Origin: a virus
IMG/VR virus record: IMGVR_UViG_3300027976_000006
Span: 1-64,000 of that record
Length of the DNA stretch: 64,000 bases
Direction: 5' to 3' (one strand)
Numbering within the stretch: position 1 is the first letter of the stretch; every line of letters begins with the position of its first letter. Positions 31,718-38,633 of the stretch are shown one piece after another. The translations under genes and the position numbers were made by a program. Below the pieces are notes generated by a model. The model worked only from the letters and a program-made list of their open reading frames with translations, was not told where the DNA came from and did not search any database.

Positions 31718-31903
31718 ATGATAAGACTAGCATTCAGACCACGCCTTGTCGCCAAATCAAGATGTTGGTCTGTGCCTACCCCTTGGTCTAGTAATTGGGC
31801 CAAGTTTAGATCTGTATCTTGGAGTTGGGGTCGTTCTATATCTTTACATTATTGGCGTACTTGTTATCCTTACAGCCAAAGTTGGCACAAACCAATAAGG
31901 TAA
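31718..31903 (+). CDS. Degenerate Ser-Trp peptide gene 2
   Basis: 61 residues: MIRLAFRPRLVAKSRCWSVP. SW elements (CWSVPTPWSSNW, SVSWSWGRS) and a Trp-rich C-terminus. SD is weak (TGGAGAC). Function unknown. Confidence 0.45.
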   Translation: MIRLAFRPRLVAKSRCWSVPTPWSSNWAKFRSVSWSWGRSISLHYWRTCYPYSQSWHKPIR

Positions 31904-31924
31904 AATTCACTTTAGGAGTTATCA

Positions 31925-32089
31925 ATGATAATGAAAACAATTGATTTTAATACAGCCAGATCCCATGGGTGGTCTAGGCGACTTTATAAGTCTCGATCTT
32001 GGACTGCATATTGGGACCGGTCTAGAGGCCCGAGCGCGTCTTTATCTATGCTGTTTTCTACCTCTAAGTTTATAAGCCAACGACAGTAG
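31925..32089 (+). CDS. Degenerate Ser-Trp peptide gene 3
   Basis: 54 residues, SD AGGAG: MIMKTIDFNTARSHGWSRRL, with YKSRSWTAYWDRSRG. Same family look (MI start, basic, Ser/Trp) but no run of repeats. The stop at 32089 is followed by a remnant repeat frame (32090-32156). Confidence 0.45.
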   Translation: MIMKTIDFNTARSHGWSRRLYKSRSWTAYWDRSRGPSASLSMLFSTSKFISQRQ

Positions 32090-32156
32090 TATTGAGTCTT
32101 GGTCTAGGTCTAGGTCTGTGTCTTGGACTAAAAACAAAACTAGGAGTGCTAAATGA
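32090..32156 (+). pseudogene. Remnant of a Ser-Trp repeat gene
   Basis: Frame SIESWSRSRSVSWTKNKTRSAK ends in the same C-terminus as the intact genes and overlaps the next ATG, but has no start codon. Probably a truncated array unit. Confidence 0.6.
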
Positions 32157-32395
32157 TAAGAAAAGTAACCATATGTCACCCAGATACTATGTCTGTGTCT
32201 TGGTCTAAGTCTTGGCCTGGGTCTGGGTCTGCGTCTCGGTTTGGGTCTTGGTCTGGGTCTTGGTCTGGGTCTTGGCCTGGGTCTGGGCCTTGGTCTGGGT
32301 CTTGGTCTGGGTCTTGGTTTTGGTCTTGGTCTTGGTCTCGGTCTCGGTTTGGGCCTGTGTCTTGGTCTAAAAACAAAACTAGGAGTGCTAAATGA
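32153..32395 (+). CDS. Ser-Trp-Gly repeat peptide gene A
   Basis: 80 residues: MIRKVTICHPDTMS start, then runs of SWSGSW, SWPGSG and SWSRS, then KNKTRSAK end. Stop overlaps the next ATG by 4 nt (ATGA), as in the following units. The conserved N- and C-termini favour this frame over the other open ones. An aromatic-Ser low-complexity peptide; function unknown. Confidence 0.55.
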   Translation: MIRKVTICHPDTMSVSWSKSWPGSGSASRFGSWSGSWSGSWPGSGPWSGSWSGSWFWSWSWSRSRFGPVSWSKNKTRSAK

Positions 32396-32565
32396 TAAGA
32401 AAAGTAACCGTATGTCACCCAGCTATGTCTGTGTCTTGGTCTGGGTCTTGGTCTCGGTCTCGGTCTGCGTCTTGGCCTGGGTCTTGGCCTGGGTTTGGGT
32501 CTTGGTCTGAGTCTCGGTTTGGGTCTTGGTCTTGGGCTGAAAACAAAACCAGAAGTGCTAAATGA
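32392..32565 (+). CDS. Ser-Trp-Gly repeat peptide gene B
   Basis: 57 residues, MIRKVTVCHPAMSVS start, short repeat block, ENKTRSAK end. ATGA overlaps both neighbours, so the array is a chain of coupled genes. Shorter repeat number than the neighbours suggests unit loss by slippage. Confidence 0.55.
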   Translation: MIRKVTVCHPAMSVSWSGSWSRSRSASWPGSWPGFGSWSESRFGSWSWAENKTRSAK

Positions 32566-32774
32566 TAAGAAAAGTAACCTTATGTAACCAGGATGCTCTG
32601 TCTTGGTCTGGGTCTCGGTCTAGGTCTGGGTCTGGGTCTTGGTCTGGGTCTTGGCCTGGGTCTGGGCCTGGGTCTGGGTCTTGGTCTGGGTCTTGGTTTT
32701 GGTCTTGGTCTTGGACTAGGTCTCGGTTTGGGTCTATGTCTTGGGCTAAAAGCAAAACCAGGAGTGCTAAATGA
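32562..32774 (+). CDS. Ser-Trp-Gly repeat peptide gene C
   Basis: 70 residues, MIRKVTLCNQDALSWS start, mostly SGSW and SRSR repeats, KSKTRSAK end. Same coupling and flanks as the other units. Function unknown. Confidence 0.55.
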   Translation: MIRKVTLCNQDALSWSGSRSRSGSGSWSGSWPGSGPGSGSWSGSWFWSWSWTRSRFGSMSWAKSKTRSAK

Positions 32775-32989
32775 TAAGAAAAGTAACCATATGCCACCCA
32801 GATACTATGTCTTGGTCTTGGTCTAAGTCTTGGCCTGGGTCTGGGTCTGCGTCTCGGTTTGGGTCTTGGTCTGGGTCTTGGTCTGGGTCTTGGCCTGTGT
32901 CTCGGCCTGGGTCTCGGTCTCGGTTTAGGTCTGGGTCTTGGTCTGAGTCTCGGTTTGGGTCTAAAAACGAAACCAGGAGTGCTAAATGA
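32771..32989 (+). CDS. Ser-Trp-Gly repeat peptide gene D
   Basis: 72 residues, MIRKVTICHPDTMSWSWS start; repeats SGSW, VSRPGSRSR and SESRFGS, then KNETRSAK. Same coupling. The first half of its repeat resembles unit A closely, indicating duplication of whole units. Confidence 0.55.
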   Translation: MIRKVTICHPDTMSWSWSKSWPGSGSASRFGSWSGSWSGSWPVSRPGSRSRFRSGSWSESRFGSKNETRSAK

Positions 32990-33237
32990 TAAGAAAAGTA
33001 ACCTTATGTAACCAAGATACTATGTCTGGGTCTTGGCCTGGGTCTTGGCCTGTGTCTAGGTCTGGGTCTGGGTTTTGGTCTTGGTCTATATCTATGTCTT
33101 GGTCTGGGTCTTGGCCTGTGTCTCGGCCTGGGTCTCGGTCTCGGTTTAGGTCTGGGTCTTGGTCTGGGTCTAGGTTGGGGTCTCAGTCTTGGTCTGACAT
33201 ATATCTACCGACAGGAGTAACTTATGATGAAGATTAA
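32986..33237 (+). CDS. Ser-Trp-Gly repeat peptide gene E
   Basis: 83 residues, MIRKVTLCNQDTMSGSWPGS start; repeats, then a different C-terminus (DIYLPTGVTYDED) that overlaps the next gene by 14 nt. As the last unit it lacks the TRSAK end. Confidence 0.55.
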   Translation: MIRKVTLCNQDTMSGSWPGSWPVSRSGSGFWSWSISMSWSGSWPVSRPGSRSRFRSGSWSGSRLGSQSWSDIYLPTGVTYDED

Positions 33238-33511
33238 GATAAAAAAACACGGGAACCCGGACTACGGGCAAAACCCCAACAAAACAGAAAAGGAAGAGCT
33301 TACTGCAACCACGATTGCAGAACTACGTGCAAAGGTGCGAGAATGGCAATTACAAACTAATTGTGGTGGAGGTAACTGGGGAGTATGCTCTGTGCATATA
33401 AACGACAAAATTGTAGGGTATATGTCCTACAATGGTCGAATTTGGAAAGAAAAGAAGTGGAATCCTAGTTGCATTGAAATAAATGATGATAATCTAATCG
33501 TATGTGAGTAA
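33224..33511 (+). CDS. Hypothetical protein after repeat array
   Basis: 95 residues (AGGAG 9 nt upstream). Basic N-terminus (KIKIKKHGNPDYGQNPNK), then GGGNWGVCSVHINDKIVGYMSYNG, a small beta-rich domain. No family recognised. Confidence 0.55.
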   Translation: MMKIKIKKHGNPDYGQNPNKTEKEELTATTIAELRAKVREWQLQTNCGGGNWGVCSVHINDKIVGYMSYNGRIWKEKKWNPSCIEINDDNLIVCE

Positions 33512-33570
33512 TAACAAAGTCAACTCGTTGTTACACTTATGCTTGAATCTTTTTATTTTAAAGGTGACAA

Positions 33571-33885
33571 ATGGAACTACACGGCGGTCCGTTCAAACGT
33601 AGACGAAGAAAACCTCCAGATCAAATCTGGATGCAATTTATGTCTGACGACGAAAAAGAGAAAATGAAAATAGAACAATGTCAGACCGTATCTTTGTCGG
33701 ATGTCGGACTGCCGGTACGCGTAGCTAACACGTTAGAAAATTATGGTTTATTGACCATAGGGGACTTGGCTAAAATAACGATAGAGGATCTAGAAAGCAT
33801 TCAAAACCTTGGCGAGATAACCATAGCTCGCTGTGTTAGACTGCTGGATGAAATGTGCCTACCCCATAAATTACGCAAAAAATAA
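33571..33885 (+). CDS. RNA polymerase alpha C-terminal-domain-like protein
   Basis: 104 residues. Residues 40-97 (SLSDVGLPVRVANTLENYGL, TIGDLAKITIEDLESIQNLGE) follow the alpha-CTD of bacterial RNA polymerase. Arg 50 and Asn 53 match E. coli Arg265 and Asn268, which contact DNA, and Gly 81 matches Gly296. Positions 83 and 84 are Ile and Thr in place of Lys298 and Ser299. The N-terminus is basic. There is no alpha N-terminal domain. It may bind UP elements or activators and redirect host transcription; a general helix-hairpin-helix DNA-binding role is the alternative. SD AAAGGTG is weak. Confidence 0.75.
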   Translation: MELHGGPFKRRRRKPPDQIWMQFMSDDEKEKMKIEQCQTVSLSDVGLPVRVANTLENYGLLTIGDLAKITIEDLESIQNLGEITIARCVRLLDEMCLPHKLRKK

Positions 33886-33890
33886 GCATA

Positions 33891-33966
33891 TGTTAATATA
33901 GGTAAGAGTTACAAGGTAACTTGCCCCTAGGGGCAAGTTACCATATTCTACTATCTTCGATAGTAT
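33891..33966 (+). repeat. 76-bp inverted repeat, left copy
   Basis: Reverse complement of 35167-35242 with one mismatch. Contains a 28-bp palindrome (33915-33942; GGTAACTTGCCCCT and its complement) and a 7-bp stem (33949-33965; TACTATC-TTC-GATAGTA). Confidence 0.95.
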
Positions 33967-34009
33967 CGAGTCGCGCACACAAACCACACTTTTAAAGGGG
34001 GCAAAAAAA

Positions 34010-34546
34010 ATGGCTGTTAAATTTCTCAAACTAGGGAAACTGGTCGTAGATTGCGGCGATGTCGTTTGTTTCAGCATGGATAGCGTTATCGGATTAGCAG
34101 AAGAATGTGGTTACGACATCACTAAACTGCAAGAATTCATCAAACGATGGAAGGGCGTAGAATGCGATTTACGCAGCGATGGCATCTACACTGTAGATCG
34201 AGTAACGGCGGTAGATCAAGAAGGTTCAACCTATAGTGCCATCATCATTGGTGCCGATGTTCCAGAAATAAAACGGTTTTTACTAACAAACGAAGAAGAG
34301 TTTTCAGATTTTTATAAACGACACCCTAAAGCCGTAGAAGTTAGAAAAGGCAAATCTTTTAATCGTGATTTATTTTCTGAGATTAACGATGAGTACGTAG
34401 GGGCAATAATGAAAAACCCAACCAACCTTCAAGCTGAACCAACTAAACGCAAGGATGGGGCTAATTTCGACGCAGAACACACAGCTACGACTGACAAAAA
34501 GAATCTTCAAGTAGAGCTAGACAAACACATAAAAGGAGGAAGTTAA
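34010..34546 (+). CDS. Hypothetical protein inside the inverted-repeat segment
   Basis: 178 residues, SD AAGGGGG. Beta/alpha-rich N-terminal half (FLKLGKLVVDCGDVVCFSMDSVIGL) and a charged, Lys/Asn-rich C-terminal half that ends with a helix. No family recognised. Confidence 0.55.
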   Translation: MAVKFLKLGKLVVDCGDVVCFSMDSVIGLAEECGYDITKLQEFIKRWKGVECDLRSDGIYTVDRVTAVDQEGSTYSAIIIGADVPEIKRFLLTNEEEFSDFYKRHPKAVEVRKGKSFNRDLFSEINDEYVGAIMKNPTNLQAEPTKRKDGANFDAEHTATTDKKNLQVELDKHIKGGS

Positions 34547-34638
34547 AATAGGTAAGTAGTACTTTGTTTGACTCTTGTCAGCGGCAGCCAACTTTTGTCT
34601 GTCGTGTATTTATAGTTTTTAAACCGGAGGTATAGCAG

Positions 34639-35136
34639 ATGACAAACGAAAATGGACCTTTTATCTCGTTCATAAGTGGCGAACTTGGTGAAGAAACCTA
34701 GACACTGGAAGAGTGGCAGCAACATTACACAAATTATGTTGCTGTGTTAAAAAGCAGATTAACAAAAACTAGTGAAAGTCAAAAAAGTTACAGTAAAATG
34801 CTTAACGCAAAGGGCAGATACTATGCCCAAGACCACAATGCTAGGTTCTATTTAGGCAGGCACGAAAATCAGACTTTAGAACTTGCTAAAGCTGAGGAAG
34901 AACTTGGTTGGATAGTGGCGGAACAAAAGAGAAAACTTTTAAATCCAGAGAATGTATCGCATGAACAGTTAGAGAATTTTCTGATCCACGGTCTTTACGA
35001 ATCAGACTTCCCCTTAACGGGTATGGACGAAATATTGGGTGTAGATGAAGCGGTTGCGATGCTAGTTTCAATAACTAATGACGAATATCATTTAGCAGAG
35101 TTTAGAAAAGATGTTTTAAACCACAAAATTGTTTAA
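34639..35136 (+). pseudogene. Gene with in-frame amber stop
   Basis: ATG 34639 follows GGAGG. After 20 codons TAG (34699-34701) interrupts the frame, which then runs on for 144 codons (TLEEWQQHYTNYVAV..., ...YHLAEFRKDVLN). There is no SD before the first later start (GTG 34744). Either a broken gene or one needing amber readthrough. TAG serves as the normal stop of several other genes here, so the codon is not reassigned. Confidence 0.65.
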
Positions 35137-35166
35137 CACAAAAATGACACATTCTGGTCATTTCGT

Positions 35167-35242
35167 ATACTATCGAAGATAGTAGAATATGGTAACTTGC
35201 CCCTAGGGGCAAGTTACCATGTAACTCTTACCTATATTAACA
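35167..35242 (-). repeat. 76-bp inverted repeat, right copy
   Basis: Inverted partner of 33891-33966. Its palindrome is 32 bp (35189-35220), the single mismatch of the left copy being absent. It lies 13 nt before the methyltransferase start, so it also serves as part of that gene's leader. Confidence 0.95.
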
Positions 35243-35254
35243 AAGGACACAAAA

Positions 35255-35782
35255 ATGTCTCATTTACAGCAGCTAGCCTACGTAGAATCAATTAAAGCTA
35301 TTTACCCGAAATATTTTTTAAGCTCAAAAGTTTTAGAAATTGGCAGCTTAGATGTAAACGGGACAATAAGACAATTTTTTGAAAATTGCGATTATACCGG
35401 AGTTGATCTAGGTGCTGGGGCAATGGTTGATGTTATAGGTGAAGGTCAAAAGTTGAATTATGCTGATAACTCGTTCGACACAACGGCATCTTGCGAATGC
35501 TTTGAGCATAATCCATACTGGAAAGAGACCTTTGAGAATATGTACAGGATGACTAAAAAAGACGGGCTTCTGTTTTTTACTTGTGCAACAACAGGAAGAC
35601 CGGAACACGGAACAAAAAATAACTTTCCGGACGCTGCCCCGTTACTTATCTGGGATTATTACAAAAATTTAACGGAAGAAGACTTTACTGGCGATCTGGA
35701 CATAAAAAAAATGTTTAAGGAATATGAATTTAAACTGGAGATTAGTAGCTGTGATTTGTATTTTTACGGGATCAAAGTGTAA
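35255..35782 (+). CDS. Class I SAM-dependent methyltransferase
   Basis: 175 residues. SAM-binding motif I VLEIGSLDVNG (about 28-38), an acidic YTGVDLGAG (motif II) and YADNSFDTTASCECFEH (post-II region), then a beta-strand/GLLFFTCATTG. It transfers a methyl group to an unknown substrate: small molecule, protein or RNA. Short for the family. SD AAAGGAC. Confidence 0.75.
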   Translation: MSHLQQLAYVESIKAIYPKYFLSSKVLEIGSLDVNGTIRQFFENCDYTGVDLGAGAMVDVIGEGQKLNYADNSFDTTASCECFEHNPYWKETFENMYRMTKKDGLLFFTCATTGRPEHGTKNNFPDAAPLLIWDYYKNLTEEDFTGDLDIKKMFKEYEFKLEISSCDLYFYGIKV

Positions 35783-35806
35783 CTCTTACCCATCTTAGCA
35801 AAGGAA
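35778..35806 (+). promoter_or_regulatory. Third, partial copy of the leader motif
   Basis: TGTAACTCTTACC followed by CATCTTAGCAAAGGAATAAA matches the outer 25 nt of the 35167-35242 repeat (TGTAACTCTTACC then TATATTAACAAAGGA). Lies before the next gene; likely a shared promoter/ribosome-site element. Confidence 0.5.
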
Positions 35807-35811
35807 TAAAA

Positions 35812-36114
35812 ATGGCTAAACTTAAAGAAGAAGAAAAGTTGTTTAATCGCGTTAAACGATTTGCTTCAGCGTACGAAGATACGCATGTGTTCACTGCCGC
35901 TCAGTGGGCTATTAAAGAAGAAGAAAATTTATTTGGCGAGGTGGTGTTAGTCGCTGAAGGAGAGCTGTATCATTTGCTTAATGTAACTAACTCCCGCACG
36001 GCTGTCCGCAATAAAATGCGGAAAAAATTGAATAAGATACTTGAAAAATATGACTATTATGTGGAACAAGGTTTTCACTGGTCTTGGCATTTTTGTAAAA
36101 AGCAAGGAGTTTGA
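35812..36114 (+). CDS. Hypothetical protein, 100 residues
   Basis: Helical, charged (KLKEEEKLFNRVKRFASAYED), ending in a Trp/His-rich segment (GFHWSWHFCKKQGV). SD AAAGGAA. ATG of next gene is 1 nt after its stop. No family recognised. Confidence 0.55.
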   Translation: MAKLKEEEKLFNRVKRFASAYEDTHVFTAAQWAIKEEENLFGEVVLVAEGELYHLLNVTNSRTAVRNKMRKKLNKILEKYDYYVEQGFHWSWHFCKKQGV

Positions 36115-36115
36115 T

Positions 36116-36799
36116 ATGCGTGATTTTAAAAGTCTGAATTATTTGACAATGCCGGTCGATGCGGGTCAGATCGTGGTGGTGGCGTATGCAATCGATGCCA
36201 CATATTTGTATCGTCGATCATGCGATCAGAGCGACAATACCGCTAGCTACAGCCGTGCAACTTTAGATTTGGAGTCTAATGGGAATTTTGAGCCACAGAA
36301 CAATTCGCTACCCATAATTGGAGATTGGGAGGAGTATGTCACCAGATTTCACCTGAGTGACGATGGCAGCTCTGAGGAAATTGAGTCCGACGATATGGAC
36401 TCGGCAAAAGAAGAGGCCGAAGAACTGTGGAAGGGTGGCGATTGGGATGAAAAATGCCGCATATCGGTGCGGATACAGGAGATAGATTGGGACGATAACG
36501 ACGTTGGTGACCCAGAGTGGATTGCGGTCGAGTGCGGAGAGGACCCTGCATCACCAGACTGTGACGAGGACGACCACGAGTGGGAGACACCTCATGCGGT
36601 GGTAGGCGGCCTAGACTCAAATCCTGGATGTTGGTCTACCGGTGGCACTAGCATGAAATTTAAGTCAGTTTGCAAACATTGTGGAATTTACAGAATCGAA
36701 CACCATACCGGCGCACAGTACAATCCAGGTGAAGTGGATACGGTCGAGTATGAGGACGCTGACGAAGATTCGTTGAAATTTGTTGAGGAAAATAAGTAA
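36116..36799 (+). CDS. Acidic hypothetical protein with C-terminal zinc-ribbon-like site
   Basis: 227 residues from ATG 36116 (SD AAGGAG). The middle is very acidic (DDMDSAKEEAEELWK). C-terminal part has VCKHCGIYRIEHHTGAQYNPGE, a CxxC plus His pattern. No family recognised. Confidence 0.55.
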   Translation: MRDFKSLNYLTMPVDAGQIVVVAYAIDATYLYRRSCDQSDNTASYSRATLDLESNGNFEPQNNSLPIIGDWEEYVTRFHLSDDGSSEEIESDDMDSAKEEAEELWKGGDWDEKCRISVRIQEIDWDDNDVGDPEWIAVECGEDPASPDCDEDDHEWETPHAVVGGLDSNPGCWSTGGTSMKFKSVCKHCGIYRIEHHTGAQYNPGEVDTVEYEDADEDSLKFVEENK

Positions 36800-36812
36800 T
36801 GGTTTAGTTTTT

Positions 36813-36833
36813 CCCGCAGGGTGTTCCTGCGGG
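36813..36833 (+). terminator. Hairpin after 36799, weak terminator
   Basis: CCCGCAGG (36813-36820), CCTGCGGG (36826-36833), no T-tract. Confidence 0.45.
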
Positions 36834-36866
36834 CGTTCAGTAGAAATAAGTTAAGGAGATAAGAAA

Positions 36867-37091
36867 ATGGCTATAAATATTCAACTTTTTGAACCACCTC
36901 AACCAACCAACCCAGCGGTTCCAGCAGTGGTGGTTGAGACTAGGGAGGGTCGGTTTTTGGTCTCATCGCCTGGAGGGTGGGAGGCGAAGGTTCCTTACGC
37001 CGGCGCAGTTCGAAGAGATTCTAGTGGATCGTGTTTGCGTGGGCTCGCCTGGGCGTTGTCGGTGCCAGGCAGTAAAGATGCCTACGGATGA
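36867..37091 (+). CDS. Small hypothetical protein
   Basis: 74 residues, SD AGGAGA. Chosen over an overlapping frame (36889-37137) because of its SD and position after the hairpin. No family recognised. Confidence 0.5.
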   Translation: MAINIQLFEPPQPTNPAVPAVVVETREGRFLVSSPGGWEAKVPYAGAVRRDSSGSCLRGLAWALSVPGSKDAYG

Positions 37092-37133
37092 AGAAGTAAC
37101 AAATCTTATTACTAAAATCAAAGGAAGATTAAA

Positions 37134-37388
37134 ATGAAGTATTTTATCGCGGAGATCAAAGAACGAAACGGAGAACTGGAGTATGACACAGATTATTTGT
37201 TTCAAACGGAGGGTGACCCAATTATCTACTCCGACACGGTGGCAAGGGGTTGGAGGGGCGACGATGAAGACAAAGACAAAGCCGCTGGAGGGTATTGGTG
37301 TGATGGAACATTAATCTTTGACAAGGGAAGGCAGGAAATACCAAAAGAAGATTTTGATATCTTAAAAAAGTATCTAGTTGTTTTGTAA
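37134..37388 (+). CDS. Small acidic hypothetical protein
   Basis: 84 residues (MKYFIAEIKERNGELEYDTD), weak SD AGGAAG. Beta-rich, acidic, Trp/Gly in the middle (RGWRGDDEDKDKAAGGYW). No family recognised. Confidence 0.5.
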   Translation: MKYFIAEIKERNGELEYDTDYLFQTEGDPIIYSDTVARGWRGDDEDKDKAAGGYWCDGTLIFDKGRQEIPKEDFDILKKYLVVL

Positions 37389-37407
37389 ATTACAGCAACG
37401 ATAATTT

Positions 37408-37812
37408 ATGTCAAAGATGAAAGTTAAAATGAAAGTTAAAATGAACAAACAATTAGATGAAAATTTTTTTAATCTTAATTACATATCTTTGTTGTACAAC
37501 GATAAATTAATAAACAATCGGCTGGGTTACCACACGGAGCTGGCCGGCCTCTTAAAAATTTGGAATGAAGAATTAAAACAATTCTGCAAACACGTAGCTG
37601 CAAATAAATTTCCAGTTGGTTATGCAATTTTTGTTCCTGATTTTTTCGGCATAAACTTCGGTAAAAATCAAATAAGACAGCAAAAGGAGATAGATTTTCT
37701 TTACCGAAGCGTGCTTGCTGTTCGTAAAGTTTTAGCGTTTCAAGCACAACAAAACCAAGTAAGATCTATTTTAATTTATAAACCTTACCCTGGTACACTG
37801 TTTATCTGGTAA
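37408..37812 (+). CDS. Hypothetical protein, 134 residues
   Basis: Lys-rich N-terminus with a short repeat (KMKVKMKVKMNK), then an alpha/beta body with YAIFVPDFFGINFGKNQ. No family recognised. Start uncertain; there is no good SD. Confidence 0.5.
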   Translation: MSKMKVKMKVKMNKQLDENFFNLNYISLLYNDKLINNRLGYHTELAGLLKIWNEELKQFCKHVAANKFPVGYAIFVPDFFGINFGKNQIRQQKEIDFLYRSVLAVRKVLAFQAQQNQVRSILIYKPYPGTLFIW

Positions 37813-37829
37813 CAAGAGAAAGGCTTATT

Positions 37830-38633
37830 GTGGTCAAGCAAATAAATAAGTTAAAAGGCACGGTGCAGCACAAGCTTCGATTTAAAGACGAAAACACCTC
37901 GTTGTTACTTTTGCGACATTGTGTTTTGCAAGCATTGGGTATGTCGCAAGGTTCTGATGTATTCCGCGTACAGATATTGCAACAAAAGCTTAGATATCAG
38001 TATTATCGTGCAATAAGCAAAGACGAGGCTAAGCGGTATGCCCATACTTACAGCTTAAACTGTTGCCCTGTTGGGTTTTCTGTGAAGCCAAAGACACGAT
38101 TTTGTAACAATCCAAAAGTGTGTCCTTGGTGCTTTGTGCGCTGCTGGCTGTATCCTACCTATTCGGCTTTATCTGTCGTTCCAAAGGCCGTTCGCCAAAC
38201 TTTCAAAGTTATCGTTTGGCAACGAGTAGTAAATTTCAATTTACAAGAATTACCTTTTTTTCGTGCAAATAAAGGTCCGCATCAGTGGTGTTCTGCTTTG
38301 GCTACTGTTCAGCTGTGTGTGCCGTTTGTGTCGGCGGAGAACAATGACTTACAGCTAAAACATATCGGGCTTCAGCTTGTACCTGCCGACTGTGACTTTG
38401 TTAAACAACTTTCGCGCCGTGCTGTTTTTCCTGGCTTAAGTTTTGCAAGCTTTGACCGAGGTACCAACACAAACATTATGCGGGCGATGGCTACGGTTTT
38501 GCGACTTCCGTGGGCAAATTTATTCGCGCTTAACAATTTGCAAAATTTTCAATTGCTGTTAAACGGGGTTCAAAAAACTCGTTTATTGCGGATTACTAAC
38601 TACAAACAACAACAGACAACAAGGAGATATTGA
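37830..38633 (+). CDS. Hypothetical protein with Cys cluster, replication-like
   Basis: 267 residues from GTG 37830 with AAGAGAAAGG upstream. The middle NCCPVGFSVKPKTRFCNNPK continues VCPWCFVRCW, a zinc-ribbon-like cluster of the kind seen in some rolling-circle and phage initiator proteins, though no catalytic His or Tyr motif can be fixed. No family recognised. Confidence 0.5.
   Translation: MVKQINKLKGTVQHKLRFKDENTSLLLLRHCVLQALGMSQGSDVFRVQILQQKLRYQYYRAISKDEAKRYAHTYSLNCCPVGFSVKPKTRFCNNPKVCPWCFVRCWLYPTYSALSVVPKAVRQTFKVIVWQRVVNFNLQELPFFRANKGPHQWCSALATVQLCVPFVSAENNDLQLKHIGLQLVPADCDFVKQLSRRAVFPGLSFASFDRGTNTNIMRAMATVLRLPWANLFALNNLQNFQLLLNGVQKTRLLRITNYKQQQTTRRY

Larger units (their letters stand above)
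32097..33190 (+). repeat. GGTCTN hexamer repeat array
   Basis: Over about 1.1 kb, five gene units are built mostly from GGTCTG, GGTCTT, GGTCTC and GGCCTG hexamers on the + strand, separated by conserved flanks (ATGATAAGAAAAGTAACC and AGGAGTGCTAAATGATAAG). The array is G-rich (GGGTCTTGG) on one strand. It leaves most frames open, which is why length alone says little about coding. Confidence 0.9.
33891..35242. mobile_element. 1.35-kb segment bounded by inverted repeats (invertible or mobile?)
   Basis: The 76-bp inverted repeats enclose one intact gene (34010) and one gene with an internal stop (34639). No transposase or recombinase is recognised inside and no target duplication is seen outside, so it is not a typical transposon. 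It may be an invertible segment, a satellite-like insert, or cargo between two copies of a regulatory palindrome. Confidence 0.4.

Noticed and set aside
31612-31788. 59-codon ORF between Ser-Trp genes 1 and 2
   Set aside because: Overlaps the next gene in another frame, has a hairpin inside and no SD.
32176-32797. Reverse-strand Asp-Gln-Asp-Pro repeat ORFs in the hexamer array
   Set aside because: Open only because the repeat avoids stops; no conserved ends, starts or SDs on that strand.
32241-32826. Gly-Leu repeat ORFs in another forward frame
   Set aside because: Shadow frame; starts inside the repeat and lacks conserved flanks and coupling.
33915-33942. Perfect palindrome read as an intrinsic terminator
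   Set aside because: No T-tract on either side; kept as a protein-binding or recombination palindrome.
34699-34701. TAG recoded to an amino acid across the genome
   Set aside because: TAG ends several normal genes here (for example 8042-8044, 16701-16703, 57588-57590), so global recoding is unlikely.
36889-37137. 82-codon ORF overlapping 36867
   Set aside because: No SD, Arg/Trp-rich shadow composition; 36867 has a good SD.
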